A stretch of DNA of 64,000 nt from Portulaca oleracea (lineage: Eukaryota; Streptophyta; Magnoliopsida; Caryophyllales; Portulacaceae), in assembly GCA_029582165.1 (NCBI GenBank), contig CM055881.1, positions 21,536,594 through 21,600,593 of the forward strand, in the 5' to 3' direction. The notes under the pieces are model-generated. The model was not told the origin of the DNA, ran no database searches, and saw only the letters and a list, made by a program, of their open reading frames with translations. Shown here piece after piece: positions 1-9,195 of the stretch. The translations under genes were made by a program, and so were the position numbers. Every line of letters starts with the position of its first letter. Positions within the stretch are counted from its first letter, which is position 1.

Positions 1-413
1 TCTCGGAAATCAACGCACATCCGAACCTTTACGTCTTTTTTCGGCACAGGCACAATGTTAGCTACCCACTCCGGGAATTCTACTGCCCTGATGAACTTAG
101 CCTCTAACTGCTTCTTGATCTCACCGTGAATTTTGTCTGACCATTCATTCTTAATTCTACGAGGTCGTTGCTGTACCGGCTTAGCATCCAGATATAGCGG
201 AATTGCATGTTCAATGATCTCCCTGTGGATTTCGGGCATGTCTTCGTAAGAGCAAGCGAAGACGTCTACGAACTCCCTTAAAAGTGAGGTGAACTCCTGC
301 TCCTCCAGGGTTAATGATTTGCCAATTTTCAGTTCTCGGGGAGTTTCAGGCATCCCCACATTGATGGCGATGGTTTCCTCAACAGGTGCCATGTGATTCT
401 CGTGGTCATTCAT
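1..413 (-). pseudogene. Reverse transcriptase N-terminal part (Tat/Ogre type), cut by the window edge
   Basis: The minus strand reads in one open frame from an ATG at 411-413 to position 1. It contains the pre-RT motif DVFACSYEDMPEI, then IPLYLDAKP, then the first RT block VPVPKKDVKVRMCVDFR, which matches the fingers region of Ty3/gypsy RT. The catalytic FxDD box lies outside the window. The frame does not join the upstream linker: a second frame containing WCANNYEFDAEP ends in TGA a few bases upstream, so an indel separates them. The protein would make cDNA from the element RNA; this copy cannot be expressed as a continuous polyprotein. Confidence 0.8.
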
Positions 414-521
414 GGCTTTGTTTTAATTCATTAAAGTCTTTTAAAGGTTCAGCATCAAATTCATAGTTATTAGCGCACCAATTAGGCAGAAGGGAAGGAG
501 AACAGAGATACTCAGAAACGT

Positions 522-1193
522 TCACTTCATTGAATATAGAAACGGTACAAACTTATCAGACTTGGGGCTAATCCTAGCTGACTCAGACTTGATTACAGAC
601 TCACTAGTGCTCGACTCAGACTGGACCTTACAAGGTTCTCCTAATACTAGGGTACATTTATTGTTAATAGCATCGACCCAGGTCACTTTGTGGCAGTCTC
701 CATCAGCTGAAATCATGACGCTTGGGTCAAATTCAGAGTTGGACAACACAGCAACCACCGGGTCCACCTCCTTTTCTTCTTTAGCAGCTTCTTGACCGAA
801 TAGTAGACCGAACATACTCCCTCCAGAAAGGTGAGTCCATTCGAGAGGTGACTGCTCATTTGTCTTAGGTTTGACAACTTTCTTTGACGGGACATTGCAG
901 TCATTGAAGACTTCTAATCCAGGAATGCAAATACCGTTAACATATCGGGGTTCTAGGAACCCATACCAAGGGAAGTCATCACCCTGCCTTATGAATAGTC
1001 TATTCAAGGTTAATGCATATGGCTTAGTCTCCATCAGCGTAAGAGAATCGAACTTGTTTCTTTGACGAGCTATCGCAATCTTGGGAAGATGAACCTCTTG
1101 ATTAGTTGGCTTATATCCCAAGCTAAAGCGGCAGGAATAAGTAGAGGTAGAAAATTGTGGTGCGACCCTGTCTGGTCTCCTTCCTAAAGACAT
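522..1193 (-). pseudogene. Protease-RT linker of the gypsy polyprotein
   Basis: This 223-codon segment sits between protease and RT. It contains FSLGYKPT and GDDFPWYGFLEPRYVNGI, and I recognise such a linker from Tat/Ogre polyproteins, though its function is not established. Its start overlaps the end of the protease frame by 10 bp, which indicates a one-base frameshift. Its end is also a frameshift, because the next sensible residues, FNEVNVSEYLC, are read in another frame. No catalytic residues are expected here. Confidence 0.6.
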
Positions 1194-1795
1194 TCCCGGG
1201 AGTTAGAGTATGGAGCGAAATCAAAGGGCCCTTCATCCTGTATAATGGCGACCATCTCAAAGTTGTGGAGCTCCACATCATTAGAGGTGTGCTCTGCCTC
1301 CAACACTGGCTGCTTGGGTTCGAAAGTTCCGGAGATCGCCCCTCCCGAAAGGGTGACCACCTGATTGTGTAGAACCATCTTTACCTTCTGATGCAACGTT
1401 GAGGTCACGACGTTGCAATTGTGTAGCCATGGGCGTCCTAACAACAAGTTAAAAGCAGCAGGAATATCCAGAGCCATAAACTCCACATTTTGAGCGATGT
1501 GGTCAAAGGTGATAGGCAGCGTTACCGTTCCTAATGACTTTCGAGGAGTATTATCATACGCCCGAAGTAGCACGGCATCCTGAACCAGTTGACTCTTTTG
1601 GACCCTTAGCTTAGCAGCAGTTCGCCAAGGACAAACATTCACAGCGGAACCATTATCCACCAAAATTAATGGAATCACTTTATTAGAGCAAAGTGCGATT
1701 AAGTACAAGGCTTTATTATGAATCATTCCAGACATAGGTAGATCCTCATCACTAAAAGTAATGGCACCCTGGCTAGCGGCAACATGTGAGACCAA
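1184..1795 (-). pseudogene. Retroviral-type aspartic protease (Tat/Ogre)
   Basis: The frame encodes ITFSDEDLP, then a catalytic segment LVDNGSAVNV, where the usual DTG/DSG triad is DNG as in Ogre-type elements. About 80 residues later comes the flap-distal motif FNLLLGRPWLH followed by VVTSTLHQ. Such proteases release gag, RT, RNase H and integrase from the polyprotein as homodimers. The frame appears to continue upstream, where residues such as LVLGALQNAIIP can be read, and it is separated from gag by frame changes. The apparent start codon is not meaningful because this is an internal polyprotein domain. Confidence 0.8.
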
Positions 1796-2128
1796 GGCTT
1801 CTGTAGTTGTGGAGGTAGGAATGATGGCATTCTGGAGAGCCCCCAGTACAAGCTCTCTATGCGGTTTAGAAGCACAGATCAGTTACCAAATTGACACATT
1901 CGCCATAGTCTTCTTCATTTGTGTAAGAACAGAATCTTCAGGAGTAGCAGGCGCTTCTGTCCTCGTAGGGCTTGGATTTGGTGGGGGAGCCACAGGTTCA
2001 ACCCTCGCCTGATTATGTCTTCCCGACCTAGTTAAGAATGCAGCGCTAGATAAAGTCTCTTCTTCCTTATCGGACCATAAATCATTATTAGGACCTTTTT
2101 CATACACATCCTCCTCATCATAACCCAA
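1796..2128 (-). pseudogene. gag-protease linker
   Basis: An acidic stretch (DEEDVYEKGPNNDLWSDKEE) leads into LTRSGR, a proline-rich region, and then NVSIW just before the protease region. The same LTRSGR-type motif is common between gag and protease of Tat/Ogre elements. It overlaps the end of the gag frame with a shift near 2128, since gag ends ...TAFTINGIW in a different frame. Its role is probably only a spacer with processing sites. Confidence 0.55.
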
Positions 2129-3438
2129 ATACCGTTGATAGTAAAGGCTGTCAAATCTTCAGGAAGGAGTGTAGGTGCTCCTTCGTCGGTAATACATTCA
2201 GATGGATCAAAAGTGCCCTCTCCCACAAAGATAGCATGATTTGGGAGAGGATTGCTTTTGTTATTGGGTTTATTTGTAGCTTTAGGCATTGGCAATGCCC
2301 TAGAATGGATCATCTTCTCAATCTGATTCTTAAGCGTCCAGCAACGCTCGGTGTCATGGCCTCTGGTCCGGTGGTACTTGTAGTGAGCATTGTTATTCCA
2401 CCCTGGTCCCTTAGTCTCAGGTTCAGGTCTAGGTACCGACAACTGGATCTTGTTTGACTTCAGCAATCGGTCCAAAGCTTCGGCATAAGTCATGTTGAGC
2501 GGTGTATATGAATCGTATTGGAAGTAAGTCGTCTTCGGAGGCGGACCACGATTCACATTCTCCACCAGGCTTGTCTCAGCCACCTTAGGAGCACTGATGG
2601 TCCTCCTACCCACGGTATTTCCCTTCCAGCTTTGGGATGTGGCAGTCTTTTCCTTGCGTGCCTCTAGCTTAGGACATAACTTCTTCAGATTCTCAAAACT
2701 TTCAACCACGTGAAAGTCCAATTGTTGCGCCAGGCTTGGCTTTAACCCACGGACAAATGTGTCCAACTGCATTTTGGTGGGAATGATGCTAGTCACCTGA
2801 GATAGCTTGGAATGCCACCTCTTATAATAAGTCGTGAATGACGCATTTTCTCCTTGTCGGATAGCCATAATGTCTGACAGAGTCACCATATCTTTTTTGA
2901 ATCTTACAGTAATGCTTGATAAATGCCCTACGCAAAGTTGTCCAATCTCCTCGCACCTCCAGAGGAAGAGCTTTATGTCTTGGATGAAAGGGTCATCGCG
3001 TAACTCAGCCTTGATCGGGACAGTTTGAGGAACAGCCACCGACGGCGGCGACCTTGGTGTTAGGTCATCAGACACTTCAATGACCACTCCAACATTGGAG
3101 CTCTCGTATATCTTTCCTTTGCCTTTGTCACCTGCAGGGTTAGGAAGAATTTCCATGGCGCTTTTGTCATCGTCCATCATTCTCATTCGCATATTGATGC
3201 GTTGCACGACTTCCAAAACACCATTCAGAGTCTCTTGCTGTTGCTCTATGCGAGTGTTTAGCCTTTCGATGAGTTCTCGCTGCCGAGCGATGTGCTCATC
3301 GTTTTTTTTCTCTTGTTGTAAGGCAACAAAAGTGATTGAGCCCTCGACTTGCTTGAACTTCTCCTCAAGAAGTTCGGCTAAGGCCTCTTGGACTTGATTG
3401 TCTCCGTGGTTCTCTTCGAAAGACATGTCGAATTGCAT
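2032..3438 (-). pseudogene. gag polyprotein (Tat/Ogre type)
   Basis: An open frame runs from the first ATG at 3436-3438 (the open frame itself begins at 3564 with GTG). The order is an N-terminal region with a probable coiled coil (ELLEEKFKQVEG through RQRELIERLNTRIEQQQE), a capsid-like part with YYKRWHSKLSQV and DTFVRGLKPSLAQQLDF, and a C-terminal knuckle-like motif HYKYHRTRGHDTERCW. In the family this motif starts CxYH. Here the first cysteine position is not Cys, so zinc binding is doubtful. gag forms the virus-like particle in the cytoplasm. The C-terminus is frameshifted at about 2128. Confidence 0.75.
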
Positions 3439-3564
3439 ACGACGGGAGGTTTTGGACCTGGATGCTGACGGGACGAAGACCGGGTTACGGATCAAGCCAC
3501 CTGTTGGGCCGGGGATCCAAGCTAGACTAGGGTCTCCTATGTTGACTACAGTAAAACCACACAC

Positions 3565-4152
3565 AGCTCAGAGACTGACCTTTTATTAACCCAAAACCCA
3601 ACCTGATGAATGCATGACCTAGTGGACCTACATGGGACTTCCTAATATGCACCATATAAATGCTGACCAGACAAGGTGACTCACCCGGGACACGGGTTTG
3701 CATGATCCTAACTCTACATGACCCTATATTTACCCCCTAGGAGTGACTAGAGAACGACCTTATTAATACCCTTTGGGGGGAAGAAAGTGGGTGGTGGGAT
3801 CTTCCAAAATAAAAGAGAAAAGCTCTTGGATATAAAAAGATGGAGTAGAGAGAGAAAGTAAGAGAAACTCTCGCTGAGTCGAGCACAGGGAATTCTCTAA
3901 GACCTTATTCAAGTTAGCCATTTCCTACACGGCGAGTCAAGACTGAGTATAGGAGTATAAGTAAGTGTTTCTTAATTCGGATAAGCCCTATCCACAAGCT
4001 GACCGTTTTAAAGAGAATCTGTAACTTAGACACCCTACTAGGGCCAACTCCAACCGTACTGATTATTATGCGAACTAGAATGATGATCAACAAGACTGAC
4101 CGCTTGACACTTTTCTAATCATCCAACTAGGGCCAACTCCAACCGTACTGGT
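3565..4152. other. Inter-element DNA, possibly LTR or leader sequence
   Basis: There is no coding signal on either strand. It probably includes 5' leader or LTR sequence of the minus-strand gypsy element to its left, but I could not find a convincing primer-binding site or TG...CA boundary. A plus-strand TATA-like motif GATATAAAAAG lies near 3829, followed by purine-rich GAGAGAGAAAG sequence. A 25-bp direct repeat lies at its right end. Confidence 0.4.
4037..4150 (+). repeat. 25-bp direct repeat, two copies
   Basis: The same 25 bases, beginning ACTAGGGCCAACTCC and ending CGTACTG, occur at 4037-4061 and 4126-4150, an 89-bp offset. The second copy lies 2-3 bp before the recognisable gag of the chromovirus remnant, so the repeat may mark the breakpoint that truncated that element. 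Confidence 0.8.
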
Positions 4153-5052
4153 TCCAATCATCCGGATGACTACATCGAATGGATCCAATTGATGGATAGG
4201 ATCTTCGAGACCAAGGAGTATGATGATGAGAAAGCTTATAAGATCGCGAGCTTGAAACTCACCAAGACCGCCTCACTTTGGTTTGAGAATATGAAGGTAC
4301 AACGGGTTCGTGAAGGAAAGGCAAGGATCTCTACTTGGACACGGCTCAAACAAGTGATGAATCATCATTTCTTGCCCCAAACTTACAAGCAAGACGTCCT
4401 ACGAAGGCTATGTGCTCTTACCCAAGGAAAATGATCCGTCGATGATTACATCTCGGAATTCAAGAAACTTCTCATTAAAAGTGGCCTTTAAGAGTCGGAA
4501 GAACAAACGATGATGCGATTTTTGAATGGGTTAGATCCTTCGGTTGCCAAGAAGGTTGAGGTTCAACCCTACTATTCGATGGACGATTTGTGCAGTTTGG
4601 CTCTCCGAGTTAAGCGAAGAAGAATGGAAAGGTCCGTCAACAAGCCCTTGTCTAGACCCGTCTATTCACCATCTAACCGACCTCCTCCGGATTCAAACAC
4701 TCCGAAGTCTAGCAAGACACCCAAGTCCACACCTGTACCAAGGCTTGACAAAGGAAAAGGACTTGCTACGGTGATTCCAACGGAACCTCCTCGACGGTTG
4801 GAAGGCCGGAAGTGCTTTAAGTGTCATGGTTATGGCCATTTTCAAGCCGATTATCCAAACTACCGGACTTTGACACTCCAAGAGGTCCATGACATCGATG
4901 ACGAGCTTCGAAAGGCTCAAGAGGAACCCAAAGTTGAAGATGCGAATACTAGTGATGATGAGGATCCCGCCCCCATACCCCCCGTGCGTGGAGGTGCACT
5001 TGTTGTGAGGAGAACTTTGCATACCCATGAGGCTCTTCTTGACAAGGCCTAG
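4153..5052 (+). pseudogene. gag (retrotrans_gag domain plus zinc knuckle), chromovirus-like
   Basis: The frame reads DDYIEWIQLMDRIFE, then ASLWFENMK, DYISEFKKLLIKSG and MMRFLNGLDPSVAKKVE, the conserved order of the gypsy retrotrans_gag domain. A zinc knuckle CFKCHGYGHFQADYPN follows, whose last cysteine is Tyr. Three in-frame stops, at 4432-4434 (TGA), 4489-4491 (TAA) and 5050-5052 (TAG), each lie where Arg or Gln would be expected. They are consistent with C-to-T changes at CGA, CAA and CAG codons. The N-terminus is missing. The frame continues directly into protease after the third stop. Confidence 0.8.
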
Positions 5053-5058
5053 AGGAAA

Positions 5059-5670
5059 ATGTTGTTCCAAACGCGGTGCTTCATAGGTGGAAAAGTGTGC
5101 ACTCTTGTCATTGATGGAGGGAGTTGCACAAACGTCGCATCAACCACTATGGTCGGGAAGCTTGGCTTGCATCTATTACCGCACCCTCGACCCTATTCAC
5201 TCCATTGGCTCAACGATCACAACGGCATCAAGATAATTAAGCAAGTCTTAGTGAATTTTTCTTTCGGATCTAACTACGATGATGCCCTTATTTGTGATGT
5301 TGTCCCTATGAGCACTTGTCACATTTTATTGGGTCGACCATGGCAATACGACAAGAAAACGATGCACAATGTGTTGAACAACACTTACACATTCACCCAT
5401 AAAGGCAAGAAGGTCAAGCTACTTCCCATTTCTCCCGAAGAAACCGAAACTTCAAAAGTCGAGATGGGTAATGAGTTGAGGAAACTTCTCATGATGAGTG
5501 AAACACAGGATGAGTGTGCTCTTGGCGAGGACGAGCTACCTCTTGCTTCGTCTTTGCCTAGTAGCAAGCCTAGTGAGGTTGGCAGTTCTCAAGCTCCACA
5601 TAATTTCCTCTTCCGCCCCTCAACCCCTCACCTCCACAAAAAAAACCTCCTCTTACTTTCTTGCATATGA
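5059..5670 (+). pseudogene. Aspartic protease of the chromovirus remnant
   Basis: It is in the same frame as gag after one stop. It contains MLFQTRCFIGGKVC, the active-site block LVIDGGSCTNVAS (DGGS in place of DTGS), and the later motif CHILLGRPWQYDKKTMH. Retropepsin-like enzymes with this DGGSCTNVAS signature occur in plant chromoviruses. A frameshift close to an A-run around 5637-5645 moves the reading frame into the short C-terminal tail. The domain core itself appears intact, but no RT follows. Confidence 0.8.
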
Positions 5671-5828
5671 ATGATGGGTACATCGTAGGATTTGAAGATT
5701 GTGGGATATCTAGCATGATTGCTCGTGGCATTAGGGATGATCGAAGTTTACCGGAGTCAATTGAAGGGAAGTATGCTGATTTTAACCCCGAAGAGTTGAG
5801 GACAACTCTTTTTCAAGAGGGGGATTGA
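5646..5828 (+). pseudogene. Residual pol segment and C-terminal tail
   Basis: After the frameshift the sequence reads HMNDGYIVGFEDCGI, then ADFNPEELRTTLFQEGD and TGA at 5826-5828. The last motif resembles the acidic tail that closes the polyprotein in many plant gypsy elements. Its position right after protease is the main sign that about 3 kb of RT-RNase H-integrase coding sequence has been lost. Confidence 0.55.
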
Positions 5829-5984
5829 ACAGTATCGGGTTGGCGTGGTTGGGACGAGCCATCCGTTGGCAAAGCATGGAAAGACTCGGGTATGTTCCAC
5901 CAACCCCGGGGACCAAGGGGTCGGGCTGGACCGTCCCGGAAATGAGGAGTGTCGAGACTCAGAAGAACCCCGGGAGCAACAACG

Positions 5985-6310
5985 TCAAAAACCATGGAAT
6001 ATGGAGAAGCAAGGGGAACAGCCGGAGTTCACGCCCGCGTCACCAGGCGTCGCGCCCGCACCTTGCTTCTATCAGAGACGTCGCGCCTGCGACCATGTCT
6101 GTCACGCCCGCGACATGCTTCGGCCAGCAACAGAGTGCTTGGGGCAAACGGACATCGCGCCCGGGACGGTCCAGGTCGCGCCCGCGACCTATGCTTTGGC
6201 CCAGCCAAGTAGCGGAGCAGATCTCGGTCACGCCCGAGTCACGCCCTGTCACGCCCATGACAGTTGGACGTCGCACCCGCGACGTTCCAGGTCGCGCCCG
6301 CGACCCCTCT
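5985..6310 (+). repeat. Cluster of GC-rich short palindromes (TCGCGCCCGCGA type)
   Basis: In about 330 bp the words CGCGCCCGCGAC, CACGCCCGCGAC and relatives recur about ten times. Two are perfect tight hairpins: AGGTCGCG-CC-CGCGACCT at 6173-6190 and GGTCGCG-CC-CGCGACC at 6290-6305. Another near 6270 is CGTCGC-ACCC-GCGACG. Base composition is far above the surrounding AT-rich DNA. The cluster lies 130-450 bp upstream of a TATA box. Open frames across it are composition artefacts. Confidence 0.8.
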
Positions 6311-6439
6311 TGGCAATGACAGCCATGGCGACGATGGTCGTCATGCCCGACGCTTCGATGACTCGCCCCAGTCACCCTTCTGCGACGGACGCGCTGTTTC
6401 GTATTTTTTGTTCTGTTTTTAACCTAAATTCCTGTTTAG

Positions 6440-6448
6440 TATAAATAG
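6440..6448 (+). promoter_or_regulatory. TATA box of a probable LTR promoter
   Basis: TATAAATAG follows the GC palindrome cluster and precedes a T-rich leader with no long ORF. The arrangement (GC-rich U3, TATA, then leader) resembles an LTR promoter. The transcription start is not determined. Confidence 0.5.
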
Positions 6449-6449
6449 C

Positions 6450-7120
6450 TCGTTTAGCACACTTTTCCAGGCAGCTTTGATGATTAAGAATATGCTTATG
6501 CATTTGTTAGGGTTTCCCTTAGTTTTCTCCCAAAAATCTTTATTACATTATCCAAGTTATTTTGGTGCGGTTTCAAGTTATCTCTTTATTGATCATTTGG
6601 TGGAATTTTCCTTTATGATGGTCATGGTGGGTGTTAGGTGTCGGTGGTGGATTCTCCTTTATCCAAAATCATATGCAATCCCTTTCGTGTGCAAGCTTTA
6701 TGTTGGTTGATTTTGATTGTTATTCAAGTTCATGGTTATTATTGTGTTGATTCAAGCATGGGTGTTTGATAGTTGCTCCATTCTCTCTCTATTTTATTGA
6801 TTATGGATGCTCAAGTGGCGTTCTCTCATCTTCTCATCAAGAACTACTCAAGCTAAGTTTATTATTCAATCCACCGCGCATCGAGAACCGCTCCACCAGT
6901 CCTCTATCATTCCTTATAGCCAGGCCAGCCCCCTGCCGTTTATAGTGGGGGCTATCAGGTACAAGCTTCGGTCCACACGGTACACCTTCAAGCCAGTATC
7001 TGCTCGAGCCTTCTAGTACGCAAGCTAAGTCTCAACCTAATTCTTTTGCTGATGTGGCTTTCCAAAGCATCTTTGGAGGTCCTAGAGATAGTGGAAGCTC
7101 GAGCAGGAACTATTAGGCAT
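6450..7120 (+). other. Leader-like sequence and an unassigned coding-like tail
   Basis: The first ~350 bp is T-rich and looks like R-U5 of an LTR. Around 6990-7120 one frame reads SSTQAKSQPNSFADVAFQSIFGGPRDSGSSSRNY (listed here in parts: AKSQPNSFADVAF, then QSIFGGPRDSGSS) and ends at TAG. It is a serine-rich tail of the kind found at the end of a protein. I cannot name the family and see no start or splice structure. Confidence 0.3.
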
Positions 7121-7735
7121 CATCGGCAAGGTTCCGCATTTATTATATGTTTATTAATGCAATTATGTATGCAAAATAATGTATGAACCTATGAATGATT
7201 TATGCAACAATTTTTACTTTATTATGCAAGATAAAGATACACCAATGCACAAACAACACTATCTTTTTATTTAAACCCAAAATGCATACTAATTGACATC
7301 CCCCAATTTAGACTTTGATAGATAAATATCAGGCCAAAAATACAAGATTGAACTTAAACTTTCTAACTAAGGCAAGGTTATAAGGATTTTTTTGAGTTGA
7401 CTTGATCACTTCACACACGTAATGAACTTACATTCCCACCGTCCATAAAAACGTGCCACTTAAAACTTGCATGATGGCGTGGAGACCAATTGGACTTCAA
7501 ATTCACCATGCATGTGCATTATGCGTTAAAATGGTATATGTGTGAAAAAATCGGAGCACCGACCCACAAGGCGGATTGGACATCACACCTGCATCACATT
7601 TTCCTTGCCTAAATTAGATACGTGTCGATCTACTTCTTGCCAACTCCCCAAGGTCGATTGGGCTTCACTGGTAGGGGATGAATTTTGCCCAAATTCACCT
7701 TTCTGGGTGACTTCTCACATGTCTTAAAAGAATAC
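7121..7735. other. AT-rich intergenic DNA, no gene seen
   Basis: No coding signal, repeat or RNA gene was recognised. It forms the upstream region of the decayed gene that starts at 7799. Confidence 0.5.
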
Positions 7736-7742
7736 TATATAA
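7736..7742 (+). promoter_or_regulatory. Candidate TATA box of the plant-mobile-domain-like gene
   Basis: TATATAA lies 57 bp upstream of the ATG at 7799, followed by a pyrimidine-rich leader (TTTTTCCTTTTTCTTCCCC) and the context ACCATGGC. Spacing and context fit a plant core promoter. This is the only non-LTR promoter-plus-start arrangement seen in the left part of the window. Confidence 0.45.
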
Positions 7743-7798
7743 GCACAGCCCCTAGTGGTATTTCTGCATCATTTTTCCTTTTTCTTCCCCAAATAACC

Positions 7799-8402
7799 AT
7801 GGCTTCTGAAAAGAAACTAAACTTTTGGATGAATGCCATTACCAAAACCGAATGTTGCAACCTCACCTTGACCCTTAGTATCAAACAGATCCAAATAAGT
7901 TGGGATTTCCTCAAGGCGGCTCTCACATTTTGGGACTGCGAATTTCATGTTTCCCAATTCTCATGGAATGAGTTTTGTCCTCTGCCGGAGGAGTGGGCAT
8001 GTATGCTTGGCTTTGATCTCTACGCCCCTCCTAGTACTTCGTCTCTCAATCATAACCATCGAGAGAAATTCAAGGAATTAACCAATTTCAATCACCGAGC
8101 TTAGGGTCATATTTTGATAGGGGATATGGTTAATTTGCAATCATTCGTGGAGAGCTCTTCTGATCTCCCAAGGAACTTCGACTTTAACCAGACACAAAAG
8201 TTAGAGGATTGGTTTTCTACGTTCCTGTTAAATTTCCATTCATCACGGGGGTGCGGGAGTTGCTCCTCTTTCGCTTATTGACATCGTGGATGAAACACCT
8301 CGAAGTTATTATCCCGCACCGATGATGATTGCAAAGACTATTCTTAGCTTGGATTCTAGGGTACAAACCAAATTTTCTTGGGGAGCCCTCTTGCTTTTCA
8401 AG
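7799..8402 (+). pseudogene. Plant-mobile-domain/DUF7745-like gene fragment
   Basis: An ATG-initiated frame runs from 7799 to a TAG at 8102-8104 and contains FWDCEFHVSQFSWNEFCPLPEEWACMLGF (in parts: FWDCEFHVSQFSWNEF, CPLPEEWACMLGF). That pattern of a tryptophan/aspartate strand followed by P-x-EE and a LG turn is typical of plant mobile domain proteins of the DUF7745 kind. Beyond the stop, another frame at about 8250-8400 gives PLSLIDIVDETPRSYYPAP, MMIAKTILSLDSRV and WGALLLFK, which also matches the family. At least one stop and one frameshift separate the two parts, so it is a pseudogene. Such domains occur both in host genes and in transposable elements, so its origin is open. Family assignment is from memory of the motif pattern, not a search. 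Confidence 0.5.
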
Positions 8403-8592
8403 TACGTCTCTTTTAGTGTTTCTTTTGTTTTGTAAGTTTTTCTTTTTTGTATGTTTCGTCCTTTTTTTTGTTGCTTATTTCTTCTTATTTGGCATGGAAT
8501 AAAAAATTGATCCATGTTGAATCAGACACTGATAAGGATCTGGTTGTGACATTTTTCTTCTTTTTTCTTTTTACGTGTAACCAGATACTAAT

Positions 8593-8606
8593 TTCTTCTT
8601 CTTCTT

Positions 8607-8636
<30 letters not shown>
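8593..8636 (+). repeat. (TTC)n microsatellite
   Basis: About 14-15 uninterrupted TTC/CTT triplets occur inside the decayed plant-mobile-domain-like locus. On the minus strand they would read as a run of lysines, which explains a spurious open frame there. Confidence 0.95.
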
Positions 8637-8637
<1 letters not shown>

Positions 8638-8639
8638 TA

Positions 8640-9195
8640 GATTGGGCACATGGAATATCTACACATGGCATACTCCCTCATAACCACCTCGAAGTTGGCA
8701 GATGTTTGCCAAAGAAAGGGAAAATATATATAATGCACGTAGAAGCTTTGATGAGTGAGTCTCCTTCTTGAAGAACCACAAGGAAAATCACTTCCGACCC
8801 GCATCGCATCGCATTATTACTTCTTCTACAAAAGGATACCAGAGCAGGATCTCTACATCAACTGGAACTCGCAGGTGGAATAACAGGAAGAAATCACAAA
8901 CTTCCTTGAAAGAAGAAGTGTCGGCCCAACCAAGATTAAAAAGCATCATTGAACATGTACTTCCGGGCATCACTATTCAAGAACTAGCTTAGGGTCAAAG
9001 TCTGATCGACAAAAATTAATTATCCCCAAAGGAAAGGGGAAGAAACTCATCATTGTGATGGAGAAACCTAAGAAGACCTAGTACTGCAAAGTTGAGAGTA
9101 CTAGTGGATCCAAGGATCCCGAACCAAACAAGGACCGACTTGACACAATCGGGAAAGGAGATGGAGAGAAAGAGAAGACGACAATGGAGGAATAA
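8640..9195 (+). pseudogene. Probable 3' part of the decayed plant-mobile-domain-like gene
   Basis: After the microsatellite, scattered frames encode NHKENHFRPASHRIITS and, in another frame, YFFYKRIPEQDLYINW. A lysine-rich tail, GKGKKLIIVMEKPKK, ends near 9195 with KEKTTMEE and TAA. The frames change several times. Position and strand suggest the C-terminal exon(s) of the gene starting at 7799, but I cannot show continuity. The TAA falls inside the first copy of the 220-bp duplication. Confidence 0.3.

Larger units (their letters stand above)
1..3564 (-). mobile_element. Tat/Ogre-type Ty3/gypsy retrotransposon, partial
   Basis: Read on the minus strand, gag, a linker, an aspartic protease, a second linker and the beginning of reverse transcriptase follow one another in the order expected of a Ty3/gypsy element. 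The Tat/Ogre assignment rests on the gag C-terminal motif KYHRTRGHDTERCW, the pre-protease motif ITFSDEDLP, and the protease motifs LVDNGSAVNV and LLGRPWLH. The element runs off the left edge of the window, so RNase H, integrase and the 3' LTR are not visible. At least four frame breaks separate the segments, so it is not autonomous. Neither LTR boundary nor the primer-binding site could be fixed. Confidence 0.85.
4153..6800 (+). mobile_element. Chromovirus-type gypsy remnant lacking RT, RNase H and integrase
   Basis: gag and protease are in one frame on the plus strand. Only about 60 codons after the protease, the sequence reaches ELRTTLFQEGD and a stop, a motif usually found at the very C-terminus of such polyproteins after integrase. 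RT, RNase H and integrase are absent, so this is an internal deletion derivative. The 5' end is missing, since gag begins mid-domain at about 4153. Downstream come a GC-rich palindrome cluster (5985-6310), a TATA box (6440-6448) and leader-like sequence, which look like U3-R-U5 of a 3' LTR. No matching 5' LTR is present, so the right boundary at ~6800 is a guess. Confidence 0.65.

Noticed and set aside
5825..6444. Several overlapping open frames of 87-199 codons
   Set aside because: They lie across the GC palindrome cluster; high GC removes stop codons in all frames, and the translations are Arg/Pro/Ala-rich without motifs.
8571..8804. Minus-strand frame with a long lysine run
   Set aside because: Product of the TTC microsatellite.
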